From Streptomyces hygroscopicus (GTDB lineage Bacteria; Actinomycetota; Actinomycetes; Streptomycetales; Streptomycetaceae): DNA of 64,000 bases. The stretch is taken from contig NZ_LBMW01000003.1 of NCBI RefSeq assembly GCF_026168105.1, forward strand, positions 1 to 64,000. Direction: 5' to 3'. Below, in pieces: positions 45,490-52,263 of the stretch. A program made the translations under genes and the position numbers. The notes beneath the pieces were generated by a model. It ran no database searches. It was given only the letters and a program-made list of their open reading frames with translations, and was not told the DNA's origin. Each line of letters opens with the position of its first letter. The first letter of the stretch is position 1.

Positions 45490-45652
45490 GGGCTGTCCCG
45501 TAATCCCCGGCGGGCGCACGACGACAGCTGCGGCACCTCGCTGCGTTGTCGGATCATCGACCGAATACGCCCAGTATGAGGACGACCCTCCGCCTTGCGA
45601 TGCACCGCATCTGACGCCGCGCGCCGATCCACCGGGGATTACGGGACAGCCC
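45490..45652. mobile_element. 163-bp MITE with TTA target-site duplication
   Basis: The ends are perfect inverted repeats of 21 bp beginning GGGCTGTCCCGTAATCCCCG; the repeat extends one base into the flank. Directly outside each end is TTA (45487-45489 and 45653-45655), a 3-bp target duplication. It contains no transposase. TNA duplications of 3 bp are known for IS5-family subgroups, so a parent of that type is inferred. I recall similar elements dispersed in Streptomyces. Confidence 0.82.
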
Positions 45653-45751
45653 TTAATCCCCGCGGTGCCGCCAGTACCACACGGCGCCGACCACGAGTGC
45701 GAACAGGAAGACGAGCGGCACGATCAGGCCGGGGACGCGGGCCGGACTCAT
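45653..45751 (-). CDS. Possible 32-residue single-pass membrane peptide
   Basis: A short frame, MSPARVPGLIVPLVFLFALV and on, with one membrane helix (about 7-27) and a basic end. Its stop codon (TAA, 45653-45655) is the target duplication of the MITE. The ribosome-binding site is weak, so its status is uncertain. Confidence 0.35.
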   Translation of the reverse strand: MSPARVPGLIVPLVFLFALVVGAVWYWRHRGD

Positions 45752-45895
45752 ACGGTCGTCCGGTCGGTGCGGCGGGGGTACGGGTGCGCGGATGTTGCCA
45801 TGGCGTGATGGTGCCCTGCCCGGGGCCGCGCAGCCATGGTCTTGACGCCCGGACTTGCGTACGAGGGCACCCCCTTGCACTCGACGGGTCGCCGT

Positions 45896-46156
45896 TCACT
45901 CGCGGTAGACGGTGAGCACGGCCCCGTTGATCTCGATGCGCTGCGGCGTGGGGCCCTCGCCGCGCCGGAGCAGGGCAAGGCACTGGTAGAAGAGCGCGAG
46001 TTCCTCCTCGCTGAGCACTGCCGCCGCGAGATCGAGCAGTTCACCGATGGCGGAGTCGGTGAGGTCGGCCGGCAGTTCGCCGGAGAGCAGGACCACGGAT
46101 TCTCCCGTCGGTCCCTTGACGATGGCGGTGGTGGGGCCGCCGTGTACGAAGAGCAA
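45896..46156 (-). CDS. Small conserved hypothetical protein
   Basis: An 86-residue protein starting at TTG 46156, with GGGGGG 4-5 bases upstream. It is an acidic, Leu-rich alpha/beta protein (ESVVLLSGELPADLTDSAIGELLDLAAAVLSEEELALF). No family is recognised. It lies 150 bases downstream of the helix-turn-helix gene on the same strand and may share its operon. Confidence 0.6.
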   Translation of the reverse strand: MLFVHGGPTTAIVKGPTGESVVLLSGELPADLTDSAIGELLDLAAAVLSEEELALFYQCLALLRRGEGPTPQRIEINGAVLTVYRE

Positions 46157-46306
46157 GGTTCCCCCCAGAGAGCCTGGGGCGTGCGGCTCACGGGTCCAGG
46201 CTGGAGGAGAGACTAGCGGCGGATCATGTGTGTTTGGGCGGAAGTGGCTTCTTTTGGTGCACGTGACCGGTGAGGTGGGAGTGCGCTCTGCGTATCGTCG
46301 CCGGCG

Positions 46307-46699
46307 TCAGGAGGCGTCCGGCGCGCGGTTGAGCAGTGACTCGACCAGCGCGGCGACATGGCGGCGGTCCTGAGCCGACAGACGCTGGACGCTCGCGATG
46401 AGCACGTCCACCTCGGGGTCGGTGGGGGCGCCGGACGGGAGCGCCGGTTCTTCGGCGGGGGCGTAGAGGTGGATGCCGCAGGCCTCCGCGGCGGCCTGTC
46501 GGATGGTGCCCAGCGGCAGACCCAGACCCAGGGCAAGTCCTTCGAGGGTGGCCGGCTGGGGCATGCGCGCCATGTGATCGGTCGTCGCCAGGTGGTGCAC
46601 CGTCGAGCGGGGGATGCCTCCGCGGCGGGCCACATCGCCGTACGACCAGTGCTCGCTGTCCAGCCGGTCACGGATGATCTGCTGCAGTGCGTTGGCCAC
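46307..46699 (-). CDS. XRE-type helix-turn-helix regulator
   Basis: A 130-residue protein. Residues about 5-70 form a lambda-repressor-like DNA-binding domain (LDSEHWSYGDVARRGGIPRSTVHHLATTDHM...LEGLALGLGLPLGTIRQAA). The C-terminal part ends in a helical segment (LSAQDRRHVAALVESLL). It is divergent from the tandem peptide genes, whose upstream region has a repeat array (46826-46866), so it is the natural candidate repressor of that cassette. Confidence 0.8.
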   Translation of the reverse strand: MANALQQIIRDRLDSEHWSYGDVARRGGIPRSTVHHLATTDHMARMPQPATLEGLALGLGLPLGTIRQAAAEACGIHLYAPAEEPALPSGAPTDPEVDVLIASVQRLSAQDRRHVAALVESLLNRAPDAS

Positions 46700-46825
46700 T
46701 GATGGTCACTTCCTGCTCGCCGCCAGGCGGAACTCTTCCGCGTCGGATCATTCTAGGGGCGACTTGGGTGAGTGACGGAAGGTGTTCTCCCGAACCGCTT
46801 GCGTCACAGCCGTCCCGGCGCCTAG

Positions 46826-46866
46826 TGTCCAATTTCGTTGGACAGCCCGTCCGACGGAGTTGGACA
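46826..46866. promoter_or_regulatory. Operator-like array of TTGGACA half sites
   Basis: TGTCCAA-TTTCG-TTGGACA (46826-46844) is a perfect 7-bp inverted repeat, and a third TTGGACA lies at 46860-46866, exactly 22 bp after the second (two helical turns). It sits between the divergent regulator and the first peptide gene. Confidence 0.65.
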
Positions 46867-46930
46867 CGATCCGGGGGGACCTGACCGTGTCCGACGGGAA
46901 CACATCTCGAACCCTGAGGGGGAAACGATC

Positions 46931-47146
46931 ATGATGGATCCTCGTGAGCTGGACGCCGAGTCCGCGGAGCTGCTGCCGGGCCGTGAGGCCCTGGGTCGGC
47001 TGAAGTTCAGCTTCGGCAAGACGGTGAACGTCACCAAGCACGTCGCCAACGTCTCCGCGCACAACGAGTCGGCCGCGCTCAACGACCACTCCTCGTGGTC
47101 GGTGGCGGACTCGGGCGCCGCCCAGTCCATCAACATCGCCCAGTGA
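46931..47146 (+). CDS. Precursor-like peptide A of M50 cassette
   Basis: A 71-residue peptide without cysteine or signal sequence. The N-terminal third is an acidic, leader-like helix (ELDAESAELLPGREALGRLK); the rest alternates hydrophobic and Asn/Ser/Thr/His residues (VTKHVANVSAHNESAALN) and ends SSWSVADSGAAQSINIAQ. GAGGGGGAA precedes ATG 46931; a second ATG follows at once. It is nearly identical to peptide B downstream. Leader-plus-core layout, small size, duplication and the adjacent PqqD-like/M50 protein suggest a ribosomally made, processed peptide (inference). It could alternatively be a small structural or amyloid-like protein. Confidence 0.82.
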   Translation: MMDPRELDAESAELLPGREALGRLKFSFGKTVNVTKHVANVSAHNESAALNDHSSWSVADSGAAQSINIAQ

Positions 47147-47149
47147 TCC

Positions 47150-47188
47150 GGTGCCGCACGGTCCGACGCCCCGGCACCGTGCGGCACC
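47150..47188 (+). terminator. Terminator-like hairpin after peptide A
   Basis: Perfect 13-bp stem (47150-47162 with 47176-47188), 13-base loop, starting 4 bases after the stop codon. Confidence 0.8.
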
Positions 47189-47189
47189 C

Positions 47190-47242
47190 GGTACCGCCGC
47201 GGCGACGCATCACCACACACCTCCGCCCGCCGCGGCGGTACC
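47190..47242. other. Second hairpin between peptide genes
   Basis: GGTACCGCCGCGGCG (47190-47204) pairs perfectly with 47228-47242 across a 23-base loop. It follows the first hairpin directly and may protect or separate transcripts. Confidence 0.7.
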
Positions 47243-47351
47243 ACCTCCGAGCCGGTATCTGACGAACCGTCACTGAGCTTTTCCCGGGCGGCGATCGCGT
47301 CCGCCCGGTCTCGTCACACCTACAACGAAGGTCTTCAGGAAAGGACACGCC

Positions 47352-47570
47352 ATGAGCATGAACGCCCACGAGCTGGACGCCGAGTCTGCGGAGCTGCTGC
47401 CGGGCCGTGAGGCCCTGGGTCGGCTGAAGTTCAGCTTCGGCAAGACGGTGAACGTCACCAAGCACGTCGCCAACGTCTCCGCGCACAACGAGTCGGCCGC
47501 GCTCAACAACCACTCCTCGTGGTCGGTCGCCGAGTCCCAGGCCGCGCAGTCGATCAACATCCAGCAGTAA
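47352..47570 (+). CDS. Precursor-like peptide B of M50 cassette
   Basis: A 72-residue paralogue of peptide A. The leader-like ELDAESAELLPGREALGRLK and the centre are identical. Differences lie at the extreme N-terminus (SMNAH versus MDPR) and in the tail, SSWSVAESQAAQSINIQQ versus SSWSVADSGAAQSINIAQ, plus one Asn/Asp change. AAGGA lies upstream of ATG 47352. Conservation of the leader with variation confined to the tail is what a shared processing enzyme and diversifying product would give. The gene is followed by a hairpin and then the M50 protease. Confidence 0.82.
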   Translation: MSMNAHELDAESAELLPGREALGRLKFSFGKTVNVTKHVANVSAHNESAALNNHSSWSVAESQAAQSINIQQ

Positions 47571-47597
47571 CAACCCCCTTACGACGAGGGCACATTC

Positions 47598-47631
47598 GGC
47601 GGACCGCGCACGGGGCACTGCGCGGTCCGCC
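47598..47631 (+). terminator. Hairpin between peptide B and the M50 gene
   Basis: 12-bp perfect stem (47598-47609 with 47620-47631), 10-base loop. Without a T-run it may act as a partial terminator, giving more peptide than protease mRNA. Confidence 0.75.
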
Positions 47632-47651
47632 CCTGGGGGAGGAAAGCGCAC

Positions 47652-49544
47652 ATGACGCTGCTGGGGGACAACGCCGCGGCACTGTACGAAACCGGTACGC
47701 CGGTGCCGGGTCCGGGGGGGATGCCGGTGACGTACGAGCAGGTCGCCTCCGGCGGCCTGCCCGTCGTCGGCATGGAGAAGCCGGTCGTACCGCGGCTGAG
47801 CGCCGGGCTTCAACTGCACGGCGAATACCAGGGATCGGGCTTCACCGAGCCCCGGTACATCGCCCGTCGGGGGGACGGGCAGGTCGTGCAGCTGTCGCGG
47901 TTGCTGCACCTGGTCGCGTCGTCCGTCGACGGCAGCCGCGACATCGAGACGATCGCCCACCGGGTCAGCGCCCGGTTCGGACGCGAGGTCAGCGCGGAGA
48001 ACATCCGCTATCTGATCGAGAACAAGCTGGACCCGCTCGGGGTGACGGTCCCCGAGGGACAGGAGGACGACCAGGTCTCCGCGCCCCGCTCGGACCTGCT
48101 CCTCGCGCTCAAGGGCCATCGCGTCCTCTTCAACGAACGCAGGGTGACGGCGATCGCCCGTGCGCTGGCCTGGCTGCACCGTCCCCTGGTCGTGGCGGCC
48201 GTCCTCGTGGGCATCGCCGCCCTGGACGTATGGCTGTTCGTGTTCTTCGGTGCGATCACACCCGTGCTCGAAGTGCTGGACCAGCCGGTCCTGCTGCTCG
48301 TGGTGTTCGTGCTGACCGTGGCCTCCCTCGTGTTCCACGAGTTCGGCCACGCCTCGGCCTGCCGCTACGGCGGCGCACGGCCCGGCTGCATCGGCTGCGG
48401 CCTTTTCCTCATCTGGCCCTCGATGTACACGGACGTCACGGACGTCTACCGCATCGGGCGGGCCGGACGGCTCCGCACCGACCTCGGCGGCGTCTACTTC
48501 AACGTCGTCTTCATGCTGGCCATGGCCGGCGCATACGCCCTGAGCGGGCAGGCGTTCTTCCTGGCCGCCGTATATCTGGGACACTTCGAGATCCTCGAAC
48601 AACTGATGCCCGCCGTCCGCCTGGACGGCTACTACATCCTCGGCGACCTCGCCGGGGTGCCCGACCTCTACGGCAAGATCAAGCCGATCCTGCTGAGCCT
48701 GGTCCCGGGAGCCAAGGGGCGCAAGGCCCGCGCCGAGGTCGCCGCGCTGAAGAAGTCGGCCCGGACCATCGTCGCCACCTGGGTCCTGACGATGGTGCCG
48801 CTGCTCGTGGGCGAGTTGGGCTACGCGCTGTGGAACCTGCCGCGGATCACCGCGACGATGATCCGCTCGCTGAGCGAACAACTCGTCGGAACCGGTGACG
48901 CGTTCGTGCAGGGTCAGATCGCCGCGGGTCTGATGGGCGTGGTCGGCTGCGTCATGCTGCTGTGCCCGATGGCGGGTGTCGTCTATCTGTCGGTGAAACT
49001 CGGCGGGCGACTGTGGCGGGGCGCCGTGAAGTCGACGGCCGGCCGGCCCCGGCTGCGCGTGGCGCTGTGCGCGCTGTTCCTGGTCGGACTCGGGGGCCTG
49101 AGCTATGCCTGGGTGTCGGGCCTGACCCCGGAGCCGCTGCCGAAGAAGCCGCCGATCGCCCCGATCCTGCAGCCCGGTGTGTCGACCTCGCCTCCACCGG
49201 CCCGGCGGGTCACGACGCCGGACCGGTCCGGTGCCACGCCGCCGTCCACGGCGAGGACCGCGCCCGTCGGCACGGCGTCCCCGAACGCCTCGGCGGCCCG
49301 CTCGGTCTCGGCGAGCCCTTCCGGCAGCGCGAGTCCGAAGCCCAGCTCCTCGAAGCCGTCGTCCAGGGGCGTGATCGGGCAGCCGAGCGGCAGCCCCGTC
49401 GCGAGCGGTCAGCCCCCGGTCTCCGTGCCCGTCGGCCCCGGTTCCGGCTCACCCTCGGCGTCGTCGTCGGTGGTCCAGAGCCCGTCCGCGCCGGTCAGTT
49501 CCAGTCAAACGCCGGCCGGTTCGCCCACGCCCACCGCGTCCTGA
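47652..49544 (+). CDS. Integral-membrane M50-type metalloprotease with PqqD-like domain
   Basis: A 630-residue protein. Residues about 60-132 (GFTEPRYIARRGDGQVVQLSRLLHLV...GREVSAENIRYLIENKL) resemble the PqqD/RRE peptide-binding fold. Several membrane helices follow (about 178-200, 211-230, 280-310, 372-392, 415-445, 470-490). The zinc motif is H229-E-F-G-H233, with a second acidic motif LDGYY at about 324-328 typical of site-2-protease-like enzymes, and C246/C249 close by. The last 130 residues are a Ser/Pro-rich tail, probably outside the cell. It looks like the proteins annotated as putative peptide zinc metalloproteases. I infer that it binds and processes peptides A and B. ATG 47652 follows GGGGGAGG. 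Confidence 0.85.
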   Translation: MTLLGDNAAALYETGTPVPGPGGMPVTYEQVASGGLPVVGMEKPVVPRLSAGLQLHGEYQGSGFTEPRYIARRGDGQVVQLSRLLHLVASSVDGSRDIETIAHRVSARFGREVSAENIRYLIENKLDPLGVTVPEGQEDDQVSAPRSDLLLALKGHRVLFNERRVTAIARALAWLHRPLVVAAVLVGIAALDVWLFVFFGAITPVLEVLDQPVLLLVVFVLTVASLVFHEFGHASACRYGGARPGCIGCGLFLIWPSMYTDVTDVYRIGRAGRLRTDLGGVYFNVVFMLAMAGAYALSGQAFFLAAVYLGHFEILEQLMPAVRLDGYYILGDLAGVPDLYGKIKPILLSLVPGAKGRKARAEVAALKKSARTIVATWVLTMVPLLVGELGYALWNLPRITATMIRSLSEQLVGTGDAFVQGQIAAGLMGVVGCVMLLCPMAGVVYLSVKLGGRLWRGAVKSTAGRPRLRVALCALFLVGLGGLSYAWVSGLTPEPLPKKPPIAPILQPGVSTSPPPARRVTTPDRSGATPPSTARTAPVGTASPNASAARSVSASPSGSASPKPSSSKPSSRGVIGQPSGSPVASGQPPVSVPVGPGSGSPSASSSVVQSPSAPVSSSQTPAGSPTPTAS

Positions 49545-49574
49545 TCGCCCCGGGCCACGGCCCAGGGGGCCTGC

Positions 49575-49605
49575 GGACCGGCCCGGTCCTGACCCGGGCC
49601 GGTCC
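49575..49605. terminator. Hairpin after the M50 gene
   Basis: 12-bp perfect stem (49575-49586 with 49594-49605), 7-base loop. Confidence 0.7.
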
Positions 49606-49685
49606 CCGCCGCCGGCGCGGGAGTGCCGTGCACCCCGTGTCCGGCGGCGCTCCGTCCGTCGACATCACTCCATCAGGAGATCCAT

Positions 49686-50360
49686 GTGAACCATCACCGT
49701 AAACCCCGTACGCATTCCGTCTTCACCCAACGCGCCGTCCGCGTCGGGTTGTTCGCCGCCGGCGCGGCCGGCCTTGCGACCGCCGTTCCCGCGCAGGCGG
49801 CGACCGGGCTGCCGCAGCACACCGCGGTCGCTGCCGATCAGACGTTCAGCCGCGCCGACTTCCATCACCACACGCAGGCCAAGGACTCCTTCACCGTGCG
49901 CCAGTTCGGCAACGTGGACGCCGCCAGTGTGCGCAATCAGGCGAACGCCGTCGGGGTGGGCTGCTCGGTCGACGACCACTGCCGCTCGGTCGCGCTCTCC
50001 TTCCAGATCGTCACGATGGCCGGGGAGCACACGCACCTGAACGCGGTCAACCGCGGCGACGCGGTCAACGAGCACTGCGACGGCTGCCAGACCCTCGCCG
50101 GTGCCTACCAGTTCGTCGTCTCGACACCGCACCCCTTCACGCTGGACGCGGAGACCCGGCGGCGGCTCGCCGACATCCACCAGCGGCTGGACGCCCTGAC
50201 CCGCTCGACCCTTCCGGCCACCGATCTCAAGACACGGGCCGACGCGCTGGCCGCGGAGGTGAACACCGTCCTCCACGACGCGGTCGCCAAGGCTCCCCAG
50301 GGAGCCGAGCAACCCACCGTCACCCTCCATCGCCACCTCGACGGCTGGCCCGCCCACTGA
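49686..50360 (+). CDS. Secreted four-cysteine protein, partner of M50 cassette
   Basis: A 224-residue precursor. GTG 49686 follows AGGAGA at 5 bases; the overlapping ATG at 49684 reads straight into a stop. A Sec signal peptide (1 to about 39, ending VPAQAATG) is followed by a mature domain with C-x5-C (CSVDDHC) and C-x2-C (CDGC), probably two disulphides, and a helical C-terminal tail. The segment CRSVALSFQIVTMAG...CDGCQTLAGAYQFVV resembles a domain I recall in actinobacterial proteins found with M50 peptide proteases. It likely works outside the cell with the protease or its product; the role is unknown. Confidence 0.78.
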   Translation: MNHHRKPRTHSVFTQRAVRVGLFAAGAAGLATAVPAQAATGLPQHTAVAADQTFSRADFHHHTQAKDSFTVRQFGNVDAASVRNQANAVGVGCSVDDHCRSVALSFQIVTMAGEHTHLNAVNRGDAVNEHCDGCQTLAGAYQFVVSTPHPFTLDAETRRRLADIHQRLDALTRSTLPATDLKTRADALAAEVNTVLHDAVAKAPQGAEQPTVTLHRHLDGWPAH

Positions 50361-50375
50361 CCGGGCCGGCCCCCG

Positions 50376-50407
50376 CCCGCCGCCCCGGGAGTGTCCGGGG
50401 CGGCGGG
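50376..50407. terminator. Terminator after the secreted four-cysteine protein
   Basis: CCCGCCGCCCCGG (50376-50388) pairs perfectly with 50395-50407 around a GAGTGT loop. Confidence 0.8.
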
Positions 50408-50428
50408 CCTCGGTGTGCCCGCCGCCCC

Positions 50429-50489
50429 GCGACCGGCCCGCTCGACGGGAGACCCGGCCGCGACCGGCCCGCTCGGCGGGAGACCCGGG
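50429..50489. repeat. Two copies of a 31-bp direct repeat
   Basis: Units start at 50429 and 50460 (GCGACCGGCCCGCTCG...) and differ at one or two bases. No function is apparent. Confidence 0.8.
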
Positions 50490-50621
50490 CCGCGACCGCG
50501 GGGTGCCTCGAGTGCCAGGGCATGCGCGGCGATTGGCCGGAGATCGCCGTTCCGGTCCCGCGCCGGAGTACATACGATTCGGTCGCTCCCGGCCTTCACA
50601 GCTCTTTCACAAGGTCGGCAG

Positions 50622-50650
50622 ATGCGCATGCGCTGCCCTGGCATGCGCAT
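50622..50650. promoter_or_regulatory. Inverted repeat upstream of DUF4360 gene
   Basis: ATGCGCATG (50622-50630) and CATGCGCAT (50642-50650) form perfect arms around 11 bases. Each arm is partly self-palindromic. It could be an operator; about 120 bases before the gene. Confidence 0.4.
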
Positions 50651-50772
50651 GACGTTCGGTACCTGATCCAACGCACTGGTCCGCGACGGCCCCGCACGGA
50701 TGCGCGGGGCCGCACCCCCCGACATCCGGCGGTGCAGGCCGCCGGTACACCGATGCAACGGATGGGAGAACC

Positions 50773-51423
50773 ATGGCTGGTGGACTGCTCCTGAGCGCCG
50801 CGATGACGGCGCTCTTCGCCACCGCGCTACCCGTGCAGGACCCCTCCTCGGGGATCGTCGACCCGCCCCCGGACAAGATCGTCATCAAGATCGCCACGGT
50901 GAACGGCTCCGGGTGTCCCCGGGGCACCGCCGCGGTCGCCGTGTCCCCGGACAACACCGCCTTCACGGTGACCTACAGCAACTACCTCGCCCAGGTCGGG
51001 GGCGACTCCGAACCCACCGCGTTCCGCAAGAACTGCCAGCTCAACCTCATCGTTCATGTGCCTCAGGGCTTCACGTACGCCATCGCCAGTGCCGACTACC
51101 GCGGCTTCGCCTCCCTTCAGCGCGGGGCAACCAGCACGGAGAAGGCGTCGTACTACTTCCAGGGCTCGTCGAGCACCGCCGCGATCACCCACCCGTACAC
51201 CGGCCCGTACAACGACAACTGGCAGGCGACGGACACCACGGACTGGGCCCAGCTGGTCTGGGCTCCCTGTGGTGTGCAGCGGAACTTCAACATCAACACC
51301 GAGCTGCGGGTCAACGCCGGCACATCGGCGCCCGGCAGCACGAGCTTCATGACCATGGACTCGACGGACGGTGACATCAGCACCGTCTACCACCTGGCAT
51401 GGAAGGAGTGCCCCGCGACCTGA
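50773..51423 (+). CDS. Secreted DUF4360 family protein
   Basis: A 216-residue protein with a short signal peptide (1 to about 20) and four or more cysteines. The conserved pattern NGSGCPRGTAAVAVSPDNTAFTVTYSNY...KNCQLNLIVHVPQGFTYAIASADYRGFASL and the end AWKEC are typical of DUF4360, a fungal and bacterial secreted family of unknown function. Stand-alone gene after the M50 cassette; whether it belongs to the cassette is uncertain. Confidence 0.88.
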   Translation: MAGGLLLSAAMTALFATALPVQDPSSGIVDPPPDKIVIKIATVNGSGCPRGTAAVAVSPDNTAFTVTYSNYLAQVGGDSEPTAFRKNCQLNLIVHVPQGFTYAIASADYRGFASLQRGATSTEKASYYFQGSSSTAAITHPYTGPYNDNWQATDTTDWAQLVWAPCGVQRNFNINTELRVNAGTSAPGSTSFMTMDSTDGDISTVYHLAWKECPAT

Positions 51424-51537
51424 CGCTCCGCTCGCATGCCGTCACCGGCTTCTTCGCACCGGAGTCGGTGACGGCGCGGGGTCTGGCGTCGGCGCCCGGC
51501 GCACGGTCCGGCGGTCGTCCATTTTTGGATCGACTAG

Positions 51538-51588
51538 TTGTTCAAATTTGAAGAAGGCGATAGCGTGGGGTCATCCAAATTTGGATGA
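51538..51588 (+). promoter_or_regulatory. Promoter with two AT-rich palindromes upstream of yceI gene
   Basis: A -35 TTGTTC (51538-51543) and -10 TAGCGT (51561-51566) are 17 bases apart. TTCAAATTTGAA (51541-51552) is a perfect palindrome in the spacer, and TCATCCAAATTTGGATGA (51571-51588) is a perfect 18-bp palindrome just downstream of the -10. Such ATTT-centred palindromes suit a MarR-type repressor, encoded elsewhere. Confidence 0.7.
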
Positions 51589-51648
51589 CATGGCCGTCGT
51601 CGGCCGGTGTCACTTCCCCTCACCCCTTCTTTTCGCCAGGAGAACGCC

Positions 51649-52164
51649 ATGACCGTCGCCGTCGAAACCGGCCTGTGGCAGCTCGACCCGACCGCCTCCA
51701 CCGTTGCCGTACGGCACAGGACGATGTGGGGCCTGATCACCGTCAAGGGTTCCTTCACCGCGCTGACCGGCCAGGGAGAGGTCAAGCCCGACGGCACCGC
51801 CCAGGGCACCATCACGGTGGACGCCTCCTCCCTGGAGACCAAGAACGCCAAGCGTGACCAGCACCTGCGCTCGGCCGACTTCTTCGACACCGACCGCCAC
51901 CCCGAGATCACCTTCGTGGTGCGCAGCGCCGAGGCTGAGTCCGGTGAGACGGCTCGGATAACCGGTCAGCTGACGGTGCGCGGAATCAGTCGGCCCCAGT
52001 CCTTCACCGCGCGCATCGCGGGGGCCGACGCGGACGCCGTCACGCTGAAGGCGGAATTCACCGTGGACCGTGAGCAGTTCGGCATGGGCTGGAACCAGCT
52101 GGGCATGATGCGCGGCCTGACCACGGTCGACGCCACCCTCCGCCTCGCCCGTACGGGGGCGTGA
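51649..52164 (+). CDS. YceI family lipocalin-like protein
   Basis: A 171-residue beta-barrel of the YceI family: WQLDPTASTVAVRHRTMWGLITVKGSFTALTG, then DASSLETKNAKRDQHLRSADFFDTDRHPEITF and ITGQLTVRGISRPQSF. YceI proteins bind long-chain isoprenoids or lipids. No signal peptide is present, so it is cytoplasmic here. ATG 51649 follows AGGAGA. Two palindromes in the promoter suggest tight repression. The peroxiredoxin operon converges on it. Confidence 0.92.
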   Translation: MTVAVETGLWQLDPTASTVAVRHRTMWGLITVKGSFTALTGQGEVKPDGTAQGTITVDASSLETKNAKRDQHLRSADFFDTDRHPEITFVVRSAEAESGETARITGQLTVRGISRPQSFTARIAGADADAVTLKAEFTVDREQFGMGWNQLGMMRGLTTVDATLRLARTGA

Positions 52165-52192
52165 ACCGGGGGACGCAGATTCCGGACACGCG

Positions 52193-52238
52193 CGGGCCCG
52201 GACCGCTCGATCTGCGCTGTGGAGCGGTCCGGCCCGTG
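52193..52238. terminator. Bidirectional terminator hairpin
   Basis: Arms 52193-52208 and 52222-52238 pair through GGACCGCTC/GAGCGGTCC and GGGCC/GGCCC with one bulged base; it lies between the convergent YceI and peroxiredoxin genes. Confidence 0.7.
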
Positions 52239-52263
52239 CGTGCGGGTGTGTGGGCGGCGGCCG

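Larger units (their letters stand above)
46946..47527 (+). repeat. Direct repeat of 158 bp shared by the two peptide genes
   Basis: Positions 46946-47103 and 47370-47527 are identical except for two bases (424 bp apart). The 5' ends and the last codons of the two genes differ. The pattern fits recent duplication or gene conversion. Confidence 0.95.
50361..50772. other. Intergenic region with terminator, direct repeat and inverted repeat
   Basis: No gene is supported in these 412 bases. It holds the terminator at 50376, a 31-bp tandem repeat at 50429 and an inverted repeat at 50622 that may regulate the next gene. Confidence 0.5.

Noticed and set aside
45490..45652. Inverted repeat considered as a terminator or riboswitch
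   Set aside because: Arms are 120 bases apart, flanked by TTA direct repeats; a mobile element explains it better.
46931..47570. Peptides considered as chaplins, lanthipeptides or sactipeptides
   Set aside because: There is no signal peptide and no cysteine, and no synthetase or radical-SAM gene nearby.
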